Source: Megalobrama amblycephala
Lineage: Eukaryota > Chordata > Actinopteri > Cypriniformes > Xenocyprididae
Reading direction: 5' to 3'
Length of the DNA: 64,000 bases
NCBI RefSeq assembly: GCF_018812025.1
Contig: NC_063050.1
Location: 11,518,282-11,582,281, forward strand
This document shows, piece by piece, positions 43,001 through 56,900 of this stretch; within the stretch, counting starts at the first letter, position 1, and the number at the start of each line of letters is the position of its first letter. The notes beneath the pieces are model-generated. The model did no database searches. It had not been told where the DNA came from and worked only from the letters and a program-made list of their open reading frames with translations. The position numbers and the translations under genes were made by a program.

Positions 43001-44885
43001 TTGTATGGAAATATAAATTATTTTTTTTTGAAAATGTTATTAACACTGCAATAAATGTAAATGTTCTTAAAATGTGTCATCTTTTAAAGTAAAATTACAT
43101 TTTTTATGTTAGTACTACTTTAGGCTTTATTACTTATGCACAAGGATATTTTCACTTTAGAATACTGTTCCAGGTTCTTAGTAATTCCTTGAGAATGTTG
43201 TGGTAATTATTTATTAATTATCAATGGGTTCCCATTGTTTTCACTTTAGAATACTGTTCCAGGTTCTTAGTAATTCCTTGAGAATGATGTGGTAATTCTT
43301 CATTAATTATCAATGGGTTCCCATTGTTTTCACTTTAGAATACTGTTCCAGGTTCTTATAGTTCCTTGAGAATGATGTGGTAATTCTTCATTAATTATCA
43401 ATGGGTTCCCATTGTTTTCACTTTAGAATACTGTTCCAGGTTCTTAGTAGTTCCTTGAGAATGTTGTGGTAATTCTTCATTAATTATCAATGGGTTCCCA
43501 TTGTTTTCACTTTAGAATACTGTTCCAGGTTCTTAGTAATTCCTTGAGAATGATGTGGTAATTCTTCATTAATTATCAATGGGTTCCCATTGTTTTCACT
43601 TTAGAATACTGTTCCAGGTTCTTAGTAGTTCCTTGAGAATGTTGTGGTAATTCTTTATTAATTATCAATGGGTTCCCATTGTTTTCACTTTAGAATACTG
43701 TTCCAGGTTCTTAGTAGTTCCTTGAGAATGATGTGGTAATTCTTCATTAATTATCAATGGGTTCCCATTGTTTTCACTTTAGAATACTGTTCCAGGTTCT
43801 TAGTAATTCCTTGAGAATGATGTGGTAATTCTTCATTAATTATCAATGGGTTCCCATTGTTTTCACTTTAGAATACTGTCCCAGGTTCTTAGTAATTCCT
43901 TGAGAATGTTGTGGTAATTCTTTATTAATTATCAATTATCAATGGGTTCCCATTGTTTTCACTTTAGAATACTGTTCCAGGTTCTTAGTAGTTCCTTGAG
44001 AATGATGTGGTAATTCTTCATTAATTATCAGTGGGTTCCCATTGTTTTCACTTTAGAATACTGTTCCAGGTTCTTAGTAATTCCTTGAGAATGATGTGGT
44101 AATTCTTCATTAATTATCAATGGGTTCCCATTGTTTTCACTTTAGAATACTGTTCCAGGTTCTTAGTAGTTCCTTGAGAATGATGTGGTAATTCTTCATT
44201 AATTATCAATGGGTTCCCATTGTTTTCACTTTAGAATACTGTTCCAGGTTCTTAGTAATTCCTTGAGAATGATGTGGTAATTCTTTATTAATTATCAGTG
44301 GGTTTGAAGTAATTCTTTGAGCATGATGTGGTAATGATCATTGCCTTAAATACAGAACTCATTTGGCATCACTTTATAATAGTAATGTGAAATATCTTGA
44401 GTAAAAACAGACACAAAATATATAAAAGGCCATAAACATACCTGAGGTATTGGCAGGTCACGGATCCATCCTGATTTTCTGGTTGCAGACAACACTTGAA
44501 TAAAAAAATTAACACTCTCAAGCGCCATCCACGGAAATGGTCGAGCACGAGGAAAAACAAGAAGAATTCACCATTCGTTTAAAAAACATAAATGAATAAA
44601 CAACTTTCTTCTAATTCTACAGTTCATTAATGTGGTATCTACAGTGTTTAGTTTAAGTGTCGCCAGCGCATTGTTATAATGCGAGAGCGATGTACCTCTC
44701 CGCTGACAGTTGGAATCCCAGTCCCTTTTCTCTTGCAAAACGCGAGATATTACAAAACTCACAGATATTACATGTGTGCGCTCAAACTTTGACCTGCATG
44801 TGATGCAAGACGTGCAACATTATAGCACCCACCGACAGAAACATACAGTGGCGCAAATGAACGAATGTTTAACAATATTTTCAGA

Positions 44886-44928
<43 letters not shown>

Positions 44929-47900
44929 TACAGTAGGCATAAATCTAAGTAAATCAACTAACATTAGTAGTAAAGAAGAAAGGGCCATAACCTGATACTG
45001 AGTTTCACAGTTCATTAATAGTTACTTAATAGTTATTCCTCCTGAAGCTGAATTAGTAGTTACTTAATCGTAGTTCTTCAGGAGGCATGACTGAATTGAT
45101 TAGTTACTGATTAACTAATAGTTACTTAACACAATTAAAAAATGCTATGACATACTGATTAGTTAACACATATTCCTTAGTAGTTAATAGTAGTTACTTG
45201 AGTGTTAATGAAGAACTACCGATTAATTCTGCAGTAATTCCTTATTAGTTATGCAGTAAGTACGATACAGTATTCTAAAGTGTTACCCAGAATTATTATA
45301 TTGTAGTATAACGTAGAGCTGCTCGTCTCTGAATTATCTGTCCTTGAAGAGCAAGTTGCATCCGCATTGTGGAAAAATGTAGTGCAGGATCAAACAAACC
45401 AAGTGTGAAAACAGCCTAAATGAGCACATGCTGATTAATTACAAATAAAAATGGTTTCTTGACATAAAAATAAATATATTTGGAAACTTTGTTACACTTT
45501 TACTTTTTTACACTTTTAAGGTGTCTTTGTTACACTGTAAGTATAAATGTAAGTACTGAGTAATATTAATTAACTACATGAACTTACTATAGGGTTAAAA
45601 GTAGGGTTTATTTTGGTTTGGTTTGGGTTAGGGTTAATGCTGATTTATACTTCTGCATTGGACCTACGCCGTAGGCTATGCGTCTGTTTTCATTTATACT
45701 TCTGCGTCATTGTCCGTGTCGACGTGCATGCAGACCACTAGTTGGCAGTGTCCGCGGTCATGCTGAGTATCAAGGCAAAAGCCGAAGAAGAAGCAGCTTG
45801 TCATGTACGTTGTCAGAGAAGCTTACAAATAGAAGTGGCAGAGATGTGGCAAATAGGTAACGACTTTTGTTGCAGTATGACTGCGTGTGTCCCCTAAAAC
45901 AGAACATTTTTTCATTCATATCGAAGATATGTGCTCCGCGCCAGTTTTTTAACATGAGGGAGGGGTTCTATCAGACCAATCACAACGCTTGCTGTCCGCG
46001 TAGAATTGACGTGTTGTTACATTTTTGAAGAGGTACACATCAGGCTATGTTGTAGGCTACACACTCGATGCAGAAGTATAAATCTGCCTTTAGTTGCATG
46101 TAATTATGCATAATTTATAGTTATTAATATAGTAACTTCATGTAACATATGTAACAATGACACTGTAAAACAGTGTTACCGGAAATTGTTTCACGTACAA
46201 GAAATCCATAGTGAGCTTGTAAGTTTCAAGGGCTCCTTCTTGTTTTGCTAAAGTGACAAAAAGATAATTAAAATAATAATAAAAAACAACAACAGCAACA
46301 CACATTTGGGTATTTTAGAGATTTCATTTTAGCTCTGAATGTATGGAAAGTGCATGAACTCTTGTCAATCTTACATTCAGAGTCTTTTTCCATTTTAACA
46401 GTCAGATCAAATAATGTACAGTCAGACTTCTTCTCAACAGGTCTGGCGTAGTACAGCGTCAAAACCTGAAAATGACAAAGTATTTTATCTATCCTATAGA
46501 AAACAATTGTAGAATTAGTTTGCTTACTATAAAAGCCAGAAGTGTTTTGAGGCCTTATGGCCTACGTGACTGTGATTACAAGGGTCAGATGTATCTGAGA
46601 AGAAAGTCTGTCCACTAAGCATATTTTGCTGGTACTTTTCCACCAGACAACAGGTGGCTGTGAAATGAATAAGATCATTATTAAAGGTGCCACATGAAGG
46701 CTTCTTGCCTCTGGGGAGTGTTGATTGTTTTTGATAAAATGTTTCATTTTGCCTGTGAGAGAGGTTTGACTATCAATTGACAGAATTCCACCATGAGAGA
46801 TTAAGTCAAAAGATGTAGAGTACTTGGCAGTCGACCACCCTTATAAAGATAATTATTTCTTGTGGTAAGCAACACCTGCAGTTTAATTAATTAAGTGACT
46901 GGTTTTGGGGAGTACTTGGAAGATTCCAGGAAGAGAAAGGGAAAAGAGCATCTGTAAATGAGATCATGGGAAAGAACTGTAGGGGTGAATATTACCAGAG
47001 AATTATACTACTTTGTTGTGTTTTCACAGATAAGGAAAAATGTATAAAAACTGTGCCCTGGCTAGAGAGCTTCAGATGTGCAGCTGACATCTCACTTTGT
47101 TGCTTGTCAATAAAGTTAAACTCCTGGGACCTGGAGATTCGACTCTGAGAGTTTTCTTTGAGACCAGAACTGAAGGAACATCAAATTTGCTACAACATAA
47201 TCAGCAGATCAGATGTTTATACCCTTATTTTAATCTCGCTGTTGACCGTGTAAACGCTCATGAACACTCACAGAGAGAGTGGCTGTTCCAGTTCCTCTAG
47301 CCGTCACATTGAAGTCCTTGTTGATCTCCACCTGTTGAGTGAATATCATCAGAATAATCATCTAACAATCCATGATGTGACAGAGATTCCTGAAGTCTTT
47401 ATTTTTAGAGGCTGTTCACTGAAGTGCTTCCTCTCTCTGAACATAATGGGTGGAGCTTGAAGGTCCATCCACACCCTAACTCTAACTTTACTCTGTCCCT
47501 AAACCTAATTACTTTAAGCTCTACTCATTAGGTTCACATAAGTGGAGCTGGACTAGGTGAAGCTTCACCCATTATGTTGATAGAGGTCGAGCTGGACATC
47601 ATTTGGCTCTGCAGTGAGCACCACTTGATTTATTGACCAAACGACACTATTGACAGAATCCCAAAATTCCTCACTTATTATGATACAACAAAATCATCCA
47701 AGTGACATGAGCAGCACACAGTTTGATAGATGAGTTATTCCTCACCTTGTCTGATCGTGCAAGATGCATATTTTCTCTTTTAATGGTCCATCTGGAAGGT
47801 TTGCTTCTTCCTGCCACTGCCAGCTCCACGTCCAGATTGAAGTTTTGTTGGTCCTTCACTTGTGTGCGATACTCTGCCACGGCCTGGAACACCATGATGG

Positions 47901-50900
47901 TCACCTAGAAAGCACAGAAAAGCTTTCAAAGACACGTTCTACACCTGTTTACCACAGTACAATGATGAGATGTCAGTGTACCTGTGTGGTGCTATAACCG
48001 CCATAATGAGACTGTTGTCTGCCCAGCCAGTGCACTGCCTCTCCTGCTTTATCGAAGTCTTTGGCCTTCACAAGTGCCAGCACAGCATAGGCCGTCGCCT
48101 CTAGTGAGTGATAAGGCTGTCCAGCGACAGTCCAAGACCTGCCGGCTGATTCAAACACAAATCAGGAATAGAAACAGGAGTGTGTTGCTGTTGCCTCTCT
48201 ATTCGTTCCATTACTATTATTGACACCAACAGGCAGCTATCATTACACCACAATACTTTAAAAAATCTTCCATTATTTACACTTGAGTTTGGATTAGAAT
48301 TAAAGCACAACACTTTTTGATGACTTGTCACTGACCTTCTCCTTGGGTGGAATGTTTCATCAAGATGTCTTTATTGAGTTTGTCAGCATTGGCCAGGGCG
48401 TAGGACGTTATTGCAACAGCATAAGGATTGGTCAGTTTTGAAAGTTGACCTTCTAAGAAGACAACAGCCTTCTTGATACTTTCACGCAGACTCTATAAAA
48501 GTGTGTGTGAGAGGTTAAACCCAAGAGAAAAATAAAAAACAAATCAGTAATGTATAATTTAATGTTTTTGATGAACAAAACAATGGAAGAGATGTACTTA
48601 CACCAATTGCTCCAGCACAGATCTCTCTGCCCTCTTGCATGGCAATCACAACAAAGGCCGTCAGAGAGGCATCTGAGCCTCGTACGCCACCCTGGAATAA
48701 AGTACAGCAAAAATACTGCTTTCACTTTAAGATCTAATGCACAGATCCAATATACTACACTGTTAGACCTTGCTGTAGAAAAACGGCCAAATTCTGACAG
48801 TAACAAACCATTTTCCATTATAACAGTAATATACTGTAGAAAACAATGCATTCTGGGTAATATTTGTCATTTTCGAGAAAATAGCCTACAGGAATGTGAT
48901 GGTGCTGTAATCATCTTGGACTTTCTGTGTTTATTCTTTGATTTAATGGGAATTTTATCTTTATTGATTGTAATATATCTGTGATTCAGCAACGTAAGAA
49001 CCAGCAATGCTTCAATAATCAGTTATTTAGAACAATATATAAGTCCTATAATGCATACAATACGTTGATATCCTGCATAACTTGGACAGCAGAGACATCA
49101 ACAATCCGAATATGAATCTCAGCAATGGTGACATCCAAAAGTTTAATGTTGCAATGCATGCTGGATGCCAGCATAGTACAAAACTCCCAGCATGCACTGC
49201 AGCATGAATACATTATGCAGCTTTATTGCCACCATTGTTGAGATTGATGTGCTGATTTTTCTAAATAAAGCTGCAGCTGTTTTTTTTTTTTTGTGCATGG
49301 CGTTTAAAAATAAACTATTTTTAGCTGATGGTTGTTGGAACTCTTGCTGGAGTTTCACAGTGGTGATCATGAAAAATATTAGTCTGTTAGTGATGTAACA
49401 ATGCCTAAAACACGGCATGAATTCAGTGAATGTGATGGTTACGTCTTCACCAACACATAACTATTAGCACTCAATTATTTTTTTCCTCCACATTTGTTTC
49501 TGCCAAAACAAATGTGACTTGCAAAAATAGTTTAAGCAGCCAGAGAAAAAAACAAAAACGGATGTATAAAGAATCATGGGTAACGAGCTCAATTAAAGCA
49601 AACACTGAACTCCTCAATAGTAACATCAAACCAAACATTTTCAACAAAACATCAACTTATTTAAGTGAAAATATCTTAAATGTTTTTTAGAGAACTCTAA
49701 AGAAATAAGTTCATAGTAATATGCTCACATTATTAGCATATAATAAATATTAGTTTGTAAATTTGAAGCAGTTGGTTTCTGCTAATGAAATGATGTAAGA
49801 CAAATTTTAATTTAGTGCATGGTGTTTTTACAGTAACATACTGTAGATTACAGTAAATAACTGTACAATCAACAGTAAATTACTGGCAACAGTGTTGGCC
49901 TGGCAAGGTCTAACAATGTATTACATATGCATTTTCTTTCTCAGCTGTTTACATTCACTTAAGAGTTAAACAGTTAAAGAGTTAGTTCACCCAAAAATGA
50001 AAATTCTCTCATTAATTACATTAATTACTTTCTGGACTAAGCACACTCTTAACCTTAACCAAACAGTTCAACTTTACAGCAAAATATAGCACTGCATTTT
50101 TTTTCTAGTAATGCATTTATTAAAAGTAAATAAAACTACAGGCATATTGTCTATTGATTTTAGAAAATTTTCAGCTGTGGATGTACAAATACGAAACGAA
50201 AACGAAAATACATGTTTATTATAATATTTATTGAGCAAATAAAGCTTCAAAAAAGTTATTTTTTTAAAACTCTTTCATAACCAAAGTAATGCATATTTAT
50301 GAGTCATGAACAATGTGTTTAAACAAGTTTCAGTTGTTAACATTTCAAAGTGTTTAAATTCATTTTTTATTTTCATTTTTATTTTTTTGGTCAGGTGGTA
50401 CAACCAAATATTTGTAAATATATAATATTATTGTACCACCTGACATGGGAAGTGTACCAACCTACCTATTCTTGCAATTAGCAGTTTTTATCAGTATGTG
50501 AGAGAGATCTACAAACATTTTCGCTTCACCACAATGATCTATTGATTTCCTCTGGATGTTGCATTATCGGGCTTAATGTTATTACCTTCACAATTCATAT
50601 AAAACAGACATATTTGCAGTTGTGCCAACCTGACATTTGAGAATATACAAACTGCCATGTGAAAGTTTTTATTTATCTCAACTGCTTTAAAACTGATATT
50701 CATAAAATTTGTTTATAATGCCCAATCCCCTTTCTACCCCTTCCCCTTTCCCCTTTCCCCTACCCCTTCGTTTTGTAAGCTCTTAACCCGAGCGGGCAAG
50801 GCACGTTTTGGGACTGATAAGCCATGGCGATAGCGTCCACTATCCAGTGGGCCATCCTCTGCTTGGAGACAGCCTTTCCCTTCTTCTGGCCACTTTACAG

Positions 50901-53900
50901 TTGGTTTTGTGACTGTAAGTCATTCTCTTTCTCTAAACGCTATTTAAGGTAGAAATGTGAATACCAATGTCGTAACTTTAGAGACGGTCCCTAAATTTGT
51001 GAACATCAAACCAACTTTATATCAGTATCTGCTTTCTTGGAGCCTATATAGTATAACTTACATCACAAATGAGGTGCGAGTTTGGTCTTTTATATCACTG
51101 TACGAGTCCATTAAGCTGTGTTAAAGGTGCCCTAGAATTAAAAATTGAATTTACCTCGGCATAGTTGAATAACAAGAGTTCAGTACATGGAAATGACATA
51201 CAGTGAGTCTCAAACTCCATTGTTTCCTCCTTCTTATATAAATCTCATTTGTTTAAAAGACCTCAGAAGAACAGGCGAATCTCAACATAACACCGACTGT
51301 TACGTAACAGTCGGGGTGTACGCCCCCAATATTTGCATATGCCAGCCCATGTTCCCAACATTATGAAAGGCATTACACAAGGGCAGCCAGTATTAACGTC
51401 TGGATCTGTGTACAGCTGAATCATCAGACTAGGTAAGCAAGCAAGAACAATAGCGAAAAATGGCAGATGGAGCAATAATAACTGACATGATCCATGATAA
51501 CATGATATTTTTAGTGATATTTGTAAACTGTCTTTCTAAATGTTTCGTTAGCATGTTGCTAATGTACTGTTAAATGTGGTTAAAGTTACCATTGTTTATT
51601 CACGGAGACAAGAGAGCCGTCGCTATTTTCATTATTAAACACTTGCAGTCTGTATAATTCATAAACACAACTTCATTCTTTATAAATCTCTCCAACAGTG
51701 TAGCATTAGCCGTTAGCCACTGAGCACAGCCTCAAACTCATTCAGAATCATGTGTAAACATCCAAATAAATACAATACTTACATAATCCGACGCATGCAT
51801 GCAGCATGCATGACGAACACTTTGTAAAGATCCATTTTGAGGGTTATATTAGCTGTGTAAACTTTGTTTATGCTGTTAAAGGCAAGCGCGAGCTCCGTGG
51901 GCAGGGAAGCGCCATATTTAAAGGGGCCGCAGCATGAATCGGCTCATATTTAATGATGCCCCAAAATAGGCAAGTTAAGGAAACTTAACAACAGAGAGAA
52001 ATATATGTCTACCTCAGATTTAACGTTTGATCTGTACACCAGCATTGGGCAATAATGTTATAATCTCGTTCACTGTAGAGAAAGCTGTAGCCTACACAGG
52101 GAAAGTAACCATAAAGATACTGAATTAAACGCAGCTTTTGTGTCTTTATCAGCTTTTCTGCATTTATACTAGCCCTGATAATCATCACACATTCACTTAC
52201 CACTTGCTCTATTTCTGTAAATCCGTTTTTATGAATGAATGATGACTTAATAGCCATACTGGTCTTCGTAAACAGCCGCTAGCGGTTAAGAAGACTAACA
52301 GCAGATGGAGATCGTGCATCGGTACTCTACTGCTTTTCCTGCAGTTCCCGGATGTGAAATGTTGAATTTTCTGCTGAATTTGAACCACTGAATTAGGTTG
52401 TATTTTTAAACAGAATGAATATTTTGGAAGTGAAATCTGAAAGGTATATAAATTATTCAATAATATAAATTATTGAATTTTTAATAATGAAAATGTGTGT
52501 GAAATATTTTTAATTGAAATATTCACAGCTTAAATATACAACCATGTTGAATTTCAGCCCATAAAAATGCAAGCCTTAAAAATACAATGCATCTAAATGC
52601 AAGCACAGCTAATGTAATGCATTTTTTTTTTTCAATTAGTGCAATTCAACATGCTTTTTATTTCAAAAACATTTGGCATTAATTTACTTCCATATAGTTA
52701 CTTCCAAATTATGCTTTTGTGTCAAATATCTCTACTGTAGATGTTGGTCTCTCTGATAATTCAGGCATCTTTTTTAATTCTTTAAAGCTGCAGTAGGGAG
52801 TTTTTAGAAAATGTTGATTTAGCCTGAAAATTTGAACAAGCACAACTCACAGGTGCTCTCTGCTGCGCTACAGCCCTCCCTCCACAGCTCCTCCCCCATC
52901 ACAACGGAGCCTGCCGTGAACGCACAGGCTAGTAAGCAAGCAATAAACAGTTATGACACATTCACTGGTACGGACGAAACATCAACAATATGATTTACAT
53001 TGACTATGGCCTGCCCATACTTTGACTACAAACTTGGTCCTCAAAACATTACGTATTTTGCAATACATGTAATGTAACTATATGACGTTGCACTATTTCT
53101 ATAAGTAATAAATAGCTAGTAAGATAATATAACGGTAACTAACGTTACAGTATGCAAGTAATTATTCTATCGATATGTAATGCTAAATAAGGTTTGCTAG
53201 TACATTATTTCAGCAACATGACAAGCCACTGAATTAGTAGGTTTCAATAGTTGCTTTGCACAGTGCGTGACATTTTATCTGTATGTTATGCGGCTAGAGT
53301 TTTGACACTGAGTCAATGGGCTCCGACGAGGAATTCACACCCATAGCGACTTCGAGGAGTCAACGGGTGTGGAGAAGAGGAAGCCATGGTGTGCGCGGAG
53401 CATCAGGCAGGGGACGTGGGAGACGGGGAAGAGCAGGGATACTTACTTGTCAAGCAGAAATGTGGCTAACTCTGCATCGGTTTTTAATCCTTTCAGGACA
53501 CGTAGCTCCCTCCACCTCGGAAAAGCCGCTCCGATATTTACCCTCGTTTTATTTCGGGCTCTATCTAATTCTTTCTTTTTGGCTTTTTTATCATCGTCAT
53601 CTGTCTTTTTCTGTTTACCCGTCTTTATTTTATGAGCAGGTGCCACTCAAGGAATTGGCAGTTTTGGATTGTTCGTCCGCCATAAGCAAAGCTGCGGCAC
53701 ACCGGTAATCTTGAATTTGAACGCCTGTACGCGCTGTGCACGAGAGGGGTGTGATCAGCGTGCACAAGAGCTTGATAAGACACTCCTCCTGGCTCTGATT
53801 GGTTGTTTCTTACCGGGAGCGGTGTATTTCTGCAAATGGCAATAGGACCACTGGGAGGAGCCAGAGGAGCTTGATTTTTTCACAGATTATCTGTCTCATA

Positions 53901-56900
53901 TTCTACTGTCAGGACATAATGACAGGTTTAACAAATATGTAAAAAATACATTTTTACAAGTTACCTACTGCAGCTTTAAGGTCTGTTGCACGTACTGTCT
54001 CTTTCCATAAATGGCAATCAGTTGACCCTGTAGCTTTTTCTAATTCTATTAATGCATGCCTGGATGATTTGTCTTCTGTCCCTTCTGAGCATAAAATTAT
54101 TTTACTTAATAATGCTCTTGCTGCCAATTTGGACATGTTTGCACCTATTAAAACACGCAATTTCTCATTTGTACATACAGCTCCCTGGTATAATGACGAT
54201 TTGCATTCAAAGAAGGTGGAATGTCGCAAACTGGAGCGTAAATGGTGTGGTTCTGGCTTGTCAGTTTTTTAATCAAGCTTGGAAAACCAGTTTGGGCCAA
54301 TATGAAGCAGAAAATGACACTGCAAGGTCTTCATACTATTCATACTCAGATTATTGATAATAATCATAATAACCCTTTTTCACATTATTAACAGTCTATT
54401 GAAAGTAGATGGTGCGAATACCTAAACTGCGTCAGTTCAGACATGCAATGATTTTCTTAAATTCTTCAATTTAAAAATTAATAACGTTCGCAAAGTTTTT
54501 CCTGTAACCCCTTTTCTTTAGTCACCTCTGAGTCTTTTGTGCACAGGTATCTTGTATGAAAGCTTTCACTTCTATACTCCCCTGCCTTCTACTTTATTTA
54601 AATTCTGTTTTGGTTACTTGTGCCCTGTTGTTCTTACTATAATAAATGACTCCTTGGCTACTGGTGTTGTGCCAACAGCACTTAAAACTGCTGCTGTCAC
54701 TCCCATATTAAAAAAGCAAAACAGTGATTCGAACAATCTCAGTAACTTTCGTCCAATTTCTCATCTTCCATTTATTGCTAAAATTTTAGAGGGTGTTGTT
54801 TCGTCTCAATTACACAACCATTTATCAGTCAATAATCTGTTTGGGCCCCTTCAATCTGGGTTTGCACAGCACAGCACTGAAACAGCCCTGGTTAAAGTTG
54901 TTAAAGTCCGCGTGAACCGGAAGTTGCAAACGACTTTTCTCAAGTGTTGTGACGTATTTCCAAGTGAAACAGAATATTGAACAGAGGGCAGAGTTTTACT
55001 TTAGCGCTCCTCCTCTCCATATCTCGCTCATAGCAGACACACGGTCGCAGAAGAGTGGTTTACGTGTTTCCAACCCAAGCCGTCAAACTAACGTTATCAG
55101 AGAAGGAACGCCATTCTTTTCAGTAACTTTTCAGATTTTGATTAAAGATTACCGCGACAAAAAAGATTTTTCTGTGTTTTAACTTGCACGGATTAATTGT
55201 TCACCACAAGACTAGTAATATGCACTAACAAAGTAAATAGGATCGATTTTGATTTCATCTGCAATTTAACCCTTTGACGTGTACGATCACACCGGTGTGA
55301 TTAGAACGTTCAGTGCATCACGTGATCAACTGCCAAATTCAAATGGGTGTGCGCTTTAATTGGCGCTAAACCAGAGACGGACGCGCGCAGCGCTTTTCAT
55401 ATATTACATATATGCAGTGTTTTCAACCAAATAATGTTTATTTTAGGTTTCAGACATTTAAATACACATGAGTACTAACAAAACAATATATGTGGAGTTT
55501 GTAAAATACACAATGATGTCTATAGAGGCAGAAATAACAACCCTTTCCATTATAATAAGACAACAGGTTTTATTCATATCAGATACACATTGTGAAAGTA
55601 AATTTAAAGCTTACTCTATTCTTCCCCAGTTCACAGACACACTTACTTTCATGTATTTCGGGAGAAGTGGATAAATTAACGTGTTGTAAATCCAACAGAT
55701 TCGATTCTCTGTGCGGCGCAAACTAACATGGCGGCGCCCATAGCGCATATGGCTCAACTAACATGATCATTATAAAGGTGTTTAAACAGCAAAACACATC
55801 CACTTGCACATATTTGGCAATCAGAATATTAGATATTTCATGCTATAGTTAACAAATTTGTGAATATTTTGAATAAAAAAGGAAAAATTAAATTAAAGAA
55901 GATCATCATTCATACAGTGCTGCGGTGTGTCACGTAACAAGCAATGACGCGTCACCATGGAAACCATAAAGTGAAACGTTCTAAATAACGGTCGCCTTAA
56001 AAAACTCATGCTGGGGGTCAGCCAGAATATTTTAAACTTACGTGCGAAAGGGTTAATGATTTACTGTTAGCTTCTAAATCTGGCGGTCTCTCGATTTTCA
56101 TTTTACTCGATCTTAGTTCAGCCTTTGACACTGTTGACCACATGCTTTTACTAAATAGACTGGAAATTGTCTTTGGTGTATCTGGAACTGCCCTAGATTG
56201 GTTTAGGTCATATTTTACAGGTCACACTCAATTTGTTTTTATGGATGGTTTCAGATCTGATGTGGACCCTGTTTGTACTGGTGTCCCACAGGGCTCAGTT
56301 CTTGATCCCCTGATTTTCAGCATTAATATTTATCCTCTTGGTCAGCTATTAAGATCCCTTAACCTCTGCTACCACTTCTATGCTGATGATACTCAGATTT
56401 ATATACATTCTCAACCTAGTCAATTTGTGAATGTCCCTCATCTTTCCAGCTGTATTTCTGAGATTAAGTTGTGGATATCTAAAAATTGTATCTGTCTGAA
56501 TAGCTCTAAAACTAAAGTTATGCTTCTTGGATCTCCCCACCAACTGCGAAATGCTGCTTTTATAGATCTTTCAGTTGATGGTGTTGCCCTAGAGCTACAC
56601 AGTAAACTAAAAAATCTTGGTGTTATCTTTGACGTCACTCTGTCATTCGAGCCTTTTGTCCAGAACACGGTAAAGACCTAATTTTTCATCTTAGAAATAC
56701 TGCACGTATTCGGCCTATGTTGTTCTTTTCTGTTGCTGAAAAATTGATTAATTCTTTTGTTTTCTCACAAATTGATTATTGCAATGCTCTCCTTGCTGGA
56801 GTGTCCAAATCCTCTCTTAACAAATTGCAATACTTGCAGAATTCAGCAGCTATAATTTTTAACTGACCATATAACTCCTGTTTTGAAGACGTTGCACTGG

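Larger units (their letters stand above)
39684..45287. mobile_element. 5.6-kb foldback element with 8-bp target duplication
   Basis: Ends GGTCACACTTTAGAATACTG and CAGTATTCTAAAGTGTTACC are inverted. CAGAATTA flanks both sides (39676-39683 and 45288-45295). The arms are near-perfect inverted repeats of about 2-2.8 kb: 39684-40630 pairs with 44345-45287, tandem 79-bp repeats follow in each arm (40630-41210 about 7 units; 43150-44330 about 15 units), then 41210-41720 pairs with 42510-43140. Each arm also has a (TA)n run (40046-40097; 44887-44925). The centre (41770-42500) carries a different, CpG-richer sequence. No transposase is recognisable. Confidence 0.85.

Noticed and set aside
40369..44560. 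Mirrored frames FRGWRLRVL / SATRKSGWIRDLP in both arms of the foldback element
   Set aside because: Present as inverted duplicates in a non-coding element; short, and without a recognisable domain or splice context.
46180..46247. Longer version of C3 gene B exon 33 ending at the GTAACA donor
   Set aside because: It would end in phase 0, and the next exon would start CTA CAA AAG TGA, a stop. The GTACGT donor at 46193-46198 restores FYKSDKTDATM, matching C3.
53316..53708. 130-codon plus-strand frame in the TTAA element
   Set aside because: Its middle is antisense to the more protein-like minus-strand frame, and the remainder is hydrophobic and without motif.
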